Positions 32,523-35,021 of a stretch of 35,021 nucleotides of DNA are shown one piece after another. Below the pieces are notes generated by a model. The model made no database searches and was not told the origin of the DNA. It saw only the letters and a program-made list of their open reading frames with translations. The DNA is taken from positions 1 through 35,021 of the forward strand of contig CANRWW010000026.1 in the NCBI GenBank assembly GCA_947643665.1. The letters run 5' to 3'. The position numbers and the translations under genes were made by a program. The stretch comes from an uncultured Porphyromonadaceae bacterium. GTDB lineage: Bacteria; Bacteroidota; Bacteroidia; Bacteroidales; Muribaculaceae. How positions within the stretch are numbered: position 1 is the first letter of the stretch; each line of letters begins with the position of its first letter.

Positions 32523-32530
32523 TAACTTTG
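32523..32530 (+). promoter_or_regulatory. promoter box for the 32.6-34.8 kb gene group
   Basis: TAACTTTG followed by CAAAT, exact -7 consensus. No TTTG at -33. The leader to ATG 32624 is about 85 bases. Confidence 0.5.
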
Positions 32531-32623
32531 CAAATATATTCAGAAGTTGCAATTGGGTAAAATCCCGCCATACCTTCTTAAAATCATCAGTTCATAGGAA
32601 TTTCAAAACTAACCATCGCCATT

Positions 32624-33112
32624 ATGAAATATCTGCTTTTTCTATCGGCATTGCTTATCCAGCCTTGTGTTGCAATTGCCCAGACCCCATGCACAAACCA
32701 CTGCACCTCATGTAAAATTCAGTTTCAATTAAAAGATACTGCGTTCAATGAAACATTCCCGGCTATTGAAAAAAAGATAAAAGATTTCTATGCCAACATA
32801 GTGTTTCACACGCAGCATGATACCGACTATGATATCAACGACATCTGTACTTCGGATTTTATCAAGAGATTAATCGCAGCCAACGATCTGGATGTGCCAG
32901 GCTATGCCACATGGCTTCTTCGCTCAGGCATGCAGGACGGCGATGATACCCCGTCAAGAGTGCTGTCAGTAAAACCTGGGGCAAACAATACGGTTATAGT
33001 CAACTGGACCGACATGGGACATAAAGGTTCAACCACCCTAACAATGACAGAATCCAACGGCCAATGGAAGATCAACGGGGCCACAGTCCCCGTCGGCTTC
33101 AATCCCCTGTAA
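32624..33112 (+). CDS. small secreted protein of unknown function
   Basis: 162 residues with a signal peptide (about 1-19, FLSALLIQPCVAIA, cut before QTPC). A Cys-rich start (CTNHCTSC) is followed by a helix-loop body (FPAIEKKIKDFYANIVF; DINDICTSDFIKRLIAANDLD) and a beta-rich second half (TVIVNWTDMGHKGSTTLTM; GQWKINGATV). The layout of a 'residue count after a catalytic-like region, then a small beta-sheet' recalls DUF3828-type secreted proteins, but I do not assign it. It is the first gene of a group with an inositol-phosphatase-family enzyme, 24 bases upstream of it. Confidence 0.75.
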   Translation: MKYLLFLSALLIQPCVAIAQTPCTNHCTSCKIQFQLKDTAFNETFPAIEKKIKDFYANIVFHTQHDTDYDINDICTSDFIKRLIAANDLDVPGYATWLLRSGMQDGDDTPSRVLSVKPGANNTVIVNWTDMGHKGSTTLTMTESNGQWKINGATVPVGFNPL

Positions 33113-33136
33113 TAATCACATAACTTCATTAAAAGC

Positions 33137-33976
33137 ATGAATCTGACCAAATATATTACAGATCTGACGGATGAACATCTACAGTTATTGACCGCTGCTT
33201 TCACAATGGCAGAAAACGCAGGCAATATACACCTGAAATATTTCCGAAAGGCAGGACTTGAACAATCCACCAAACTTAATGACAGCGACGTCGTCACGAC
33301 TGCCGACAAAGAGGCAGAAACATCTATATTGGACTTCATACACCGACATTTCCCTTCGCATGGCATAATCTCTGAAGAATCGGGCAGAGAACACGACGAA
33401 AGGGAGTGGCGTTGGGTGGTGGATCCACTGGACGGCACTACCAATTTTGCGATGGGCCTGCCAGCATTTTGCGTTTCTATTGCTCTGGAACACAACAAAG
33501 AGGCTATACTAGGAATAGTATATGCACCATACCTTGGCGAATGCTTCTATGCAATCAAAGGCAAAGGCGCATGGCTCAACGGGCGCCCTATCCGCTGTTC
33601 CGAAAAATCAGAACTGTCAAAGGCTGTAGTCGCTACCGGCATGCCATATGACCGGAGCGACAACCCTGACAACAACCTCCAGGAAATATGCAAAATGGCA
33701 TTGTGTGTGCGTGGCATACGCAGGATGGGATCTGCAGCAATTGACTTATGCTATACTGCAGCCGGATTTTTTGACGCCTACTGGGAACTGAACCTGAACC
33801 GCTGGGACATATCGGCAGGACAACTCATCGCAACCGAAGCCGGTGCGATTATAGAACCGATCCGTTCGGACCGGAACCATTCAATTCTCGCCTCAAACCC
33901 TCACCTCCATACCTCCATACGCAAAATATTGCTTCAAAGTCAACCTTCGAATAAAACAGGACACAAGTATGAATAA
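33137..33976 (+). CDS. inositol monophosphatase-family protein (SuhB/CysQ type)
   Basis: 279 residues. The metal-binding set is complete: SEES (79-82, E80/E81), VDPLDGTTNF (95-104 with D96 and D99), and NRWDISAGQLIATEAGA in the C-terminal part carrying the last Asp. An N-terminal VTTADKEAE supplies the helper residues. The family removes phosphate from inositol-1-phosphate, PAP or sugar phosphates; which one cannot be told. The stop overlaps the start of the next gene (ATGAATAA, 33969-33976), implying translational coupling. Confidence 0.93.
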   Translation: MNLTKYITDLTDEHLQLLTAAFTMAENAGNIHLKYFRKAGLEQSTKLNDSDVVTTADKEAETSILDFIHRHFPSHGIISEESGREHDEREWRWVVDPLDGTTNFAMGLPAFCVSIALEHNKEAILGIVYAPYLGECFYAIKGKGAWLNGRPIRCSEKSELSKAVVATGMPYDRSDNPDNNLQEICKMALCVRGIRRMGSAAIDLCYTAAGFFDAYWELNLNRWDISAGQLIATEAGAIIEPIRSDRNHSILASNPHLHTSIRKILLQSQPSNKTGHKYE

Positions 33977-34817
33977 GTTTTTCCACATACTCATTATGTT
34001 AGTTGCGGCCTGCACTGCCAATGCAACCACTCGCTTTTCATCATACAAAGGAGTTTGGAGCAGCGATAATGCAGAAGCGGTACTGACCGATTCCATATGC
34101 ATATTTTACTATCAGGCAGATAGCACAATGCACGCATTTCTGGAAATCCCCACAGCCAGTATTGTAAGCAAAGCCACCTTTACAAAGGATGGAATAGTAA
34201 CAACTTCTTCTAGCAACGAACCACTTGTCATCTCAGAAACCGGTGGAGTACTGAACATTTGTGGTCATTATCTAAAAAAAGTGGAGAGCATCAAGACAGT
34301 TGCACCCTACGAGATGCCACAATGTAAATCAAAATTTGATGTCGGCAAATGCTTGCAACATTGGCGTCTTGGAGCCGGATATGCCATTTCCGACGATATT
34401 ATCTATTGTGAGATAAATACAAACAGGCATATGTTTGTTTATATGATAAACCCTTCCATGGTCTATATACGTGCTGCGGCTGCAAGGAATAATAATAATG
34501 GGACTCTGTTTTTCCAAAATATCCGCATGATGAAAAACAATAACACGGGCGAATACACCATGTCTATTGAGCCAAACAATTTTAATGTCTCACGCAACGA
34601 CTTAAAGATAGACAATAGTAAATTTCAGCCCAATTCATGCACATTCAATCCCGACGGTGGAATATATTGGTCACTTATTTCATTTGAGCCTGATTTGATT
34701 TTGCTGAATGGATGTGGTGAAACTTACCAGGTAAAGCATCATCCCATTGAATCGGATATGGAATATTTTGAATACATCCCATATTCTACAGGGGATAATT
34801 TCCCCCAATTCCACTGA
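33969..34817 (+). CDS. secreted or lipid-anchored protein of unknown function
   Basis: 282 residues. The N-terminal MNKFFHILIMLVAACTANAT could be a lipoprotein signal (VAAC, Cys 15) or be cut after ANA. The body is beta-rich with several aromatic-rich stretches (GVWSSDNAEAVLTD; HWRLGAGYAIS; GGIYWSLISF) and no catalytic motif I can name. The DNA is poorer in G and C than the gene before it, and homopolymer Asn runs (NNNN) occur. It overlaps the phosphatase gene by eight bases and is followed by a perfect 19-bp hairpin. Family not recognised. Confidence 0.72.
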   Translation: MNKFFHILIMLVAACTANATTRFSSYKGVWSSDNAEAVLTDSICIFYYQADSTMHAFLEIPTASIVSKATFTKDGIVTTSSSNEPLVISETGGVLNICGHYLKKVESIKTVAPYEMPQCKSKFDVGKCLQHWRLGAGYAISDDIIYCEINTNRHMFVYMINPSMVYIRAAAARNNNNGTLFFQNIRMMKNNNTGEYTMSIEPNNFNVSRNDLKIDNSKFQPNSCTFNPDGGIYWSLISFEPDLILLNGCGETYQVKHHPIESDMEYFEYIPYSTGDNFPQFH

Positions 34818-34851
34818 TTTTATCACCGAACAAGCGCCTCCCCCCGCATAC

Positions 34852-34898
34852 CTGCTCCATAATCTTGCGGTGCCATTACCCGCAAGATTATGGAGCAG
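34852..34898 (+). terminator. perfect 19-bp hairpin ending the 32.6-34.8 kb operon
   Basis: CTGCTCCATAATCTTGCGG (34852-34870) pairs perfectly with 34880-34898 around a nine-base loop. CATATTTTTAAT follows, giving a run of five T. It fits an intrinsic terminator for the plus-strand gene that stops at 34817. Confidence 0.8.
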
Positions 34899-34925
34899 CA
34901 TATTTTTAATAGGCTTGCGTCGGGT

Positions 34926-34970
34926 AAAAAAAGTAAAGAGCTAAGTCCATGCGACTTAGCTCTTTACTTT
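34926..34970 (-). terminator. terminator of the tRNA-Gln transcript
   Basis: 34930-34947 (AAAGTAAAGAGCTAAGTC) pairs perfectly with 34953-34970 (18 bp, loop CATGC). On the minus strand the stem is followed by a run of T at 34932-34926. It starts three bases after the tRNA 3' end. Confidence 0.9.
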
Positions 34971-34973
34971 GTG

Positions 34974-35021
34974 TTGCCTTGGAAGGATTCGAACCCTCAC
35001 AGGCGGAACCAGAATCCGACG
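34974..35021 (-). tRNA. tRNA-Gln (CTG), 3' part, runs off the right edge
   Basis: Read on the minus strand: anticodon loop TTCTGGT in the stem CGGA/TCCG (anticodon CTG, G37), T-arm GAGGG-TTCGAAT-CCTTC, acceptor 3' half CAAGGCA and discriminator A at 34974. CCA is not encoded (CAC follows). The D-arm and 5' half are outside the window. Confidence 0.8.

Overview
The window looks like chromosomal DNA of a Bacteroidales bacterium, most likely a gut Muribaculaceae-type genome (the family is my inference). The evidence is: GldH, a TamL-type lipoprotein assembly factor, a ZapA/coiled-coil pair, iorAB plus a CoA-transferase, almost no Shine-Dalgarno sequences, and repeated matches to the Bacteroidota promoter consensus (TTTG, 19-21 bases, TAnnTTTG). 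Two partial tRNA genes, initiator Met on the left and Gln(CTG) on the right, form the edges. Nearly all of the content is core metabolism; no prophage, transposase, CRISPR array or integrase was seen.

Layout. 1-7.4 kb (minus strand): a coiled-coil division protein, zapA, a candidate 6S-like RNA, then rny - ricT-like PSP1 gene - gldH - M24 peptidase - cca, closely spaced and probably co-transcribed, ending at the tRNA-fMet gene. 7.6-9.4 kb: a FadL-type outer-membrane porin and a small membrane protein. 9.5-15.4 kb (plus): ruvX - def - ettA - tamL - HAD phosphatase, a tight operon whose GTG start lies only a few bases after the promoter. 15.6-18.7 kb: an AspT/YidE-type transporter, a secreted esterase-like hydrolase and a convergent orphan gene. 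18.9-22.2 kb (plus): pheS - crcB - nth - TRIC-family channel - gtrA. 22.2-25.3 kb: penicillin-binding protein 1A (minus) diverging from an AlkD-like HEAT protein (plus) across a near-perfect palindrome.

25.3-27.2 kb is the most accessory-looking stretch: two paralogous lipoproteins with no recognised function, in AT-rich DNA, bracketed by two same-orientation copies of a hairpin-plus-tail repeat. 27.2-32.1 kb (minus): iorA - iorB - PLP aminotransferase - acyl-CoA hydrolase/transferase, a complete-looking route from aromatic amino acids to aryl-acetates. This IorA form lacks the C-terminal ferredoxin domain. 32.6-34.8 kb (plus): a small secreted protein, an inositol-monophosphatase-family enzyme and an overlapping secreted orphan, closed by two long perfect hairpins before tRNA-Gln.

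Strongest leads for something undescribed: the hairpin repeat and the lipoprotein pair it flanks; the 130-nt rod-like RNA between zapA and rny; the cysteine-rich RicT-like protein encoded beside RNase Y; and the aryl-acetate operon with a ferredoxin-less IorA.
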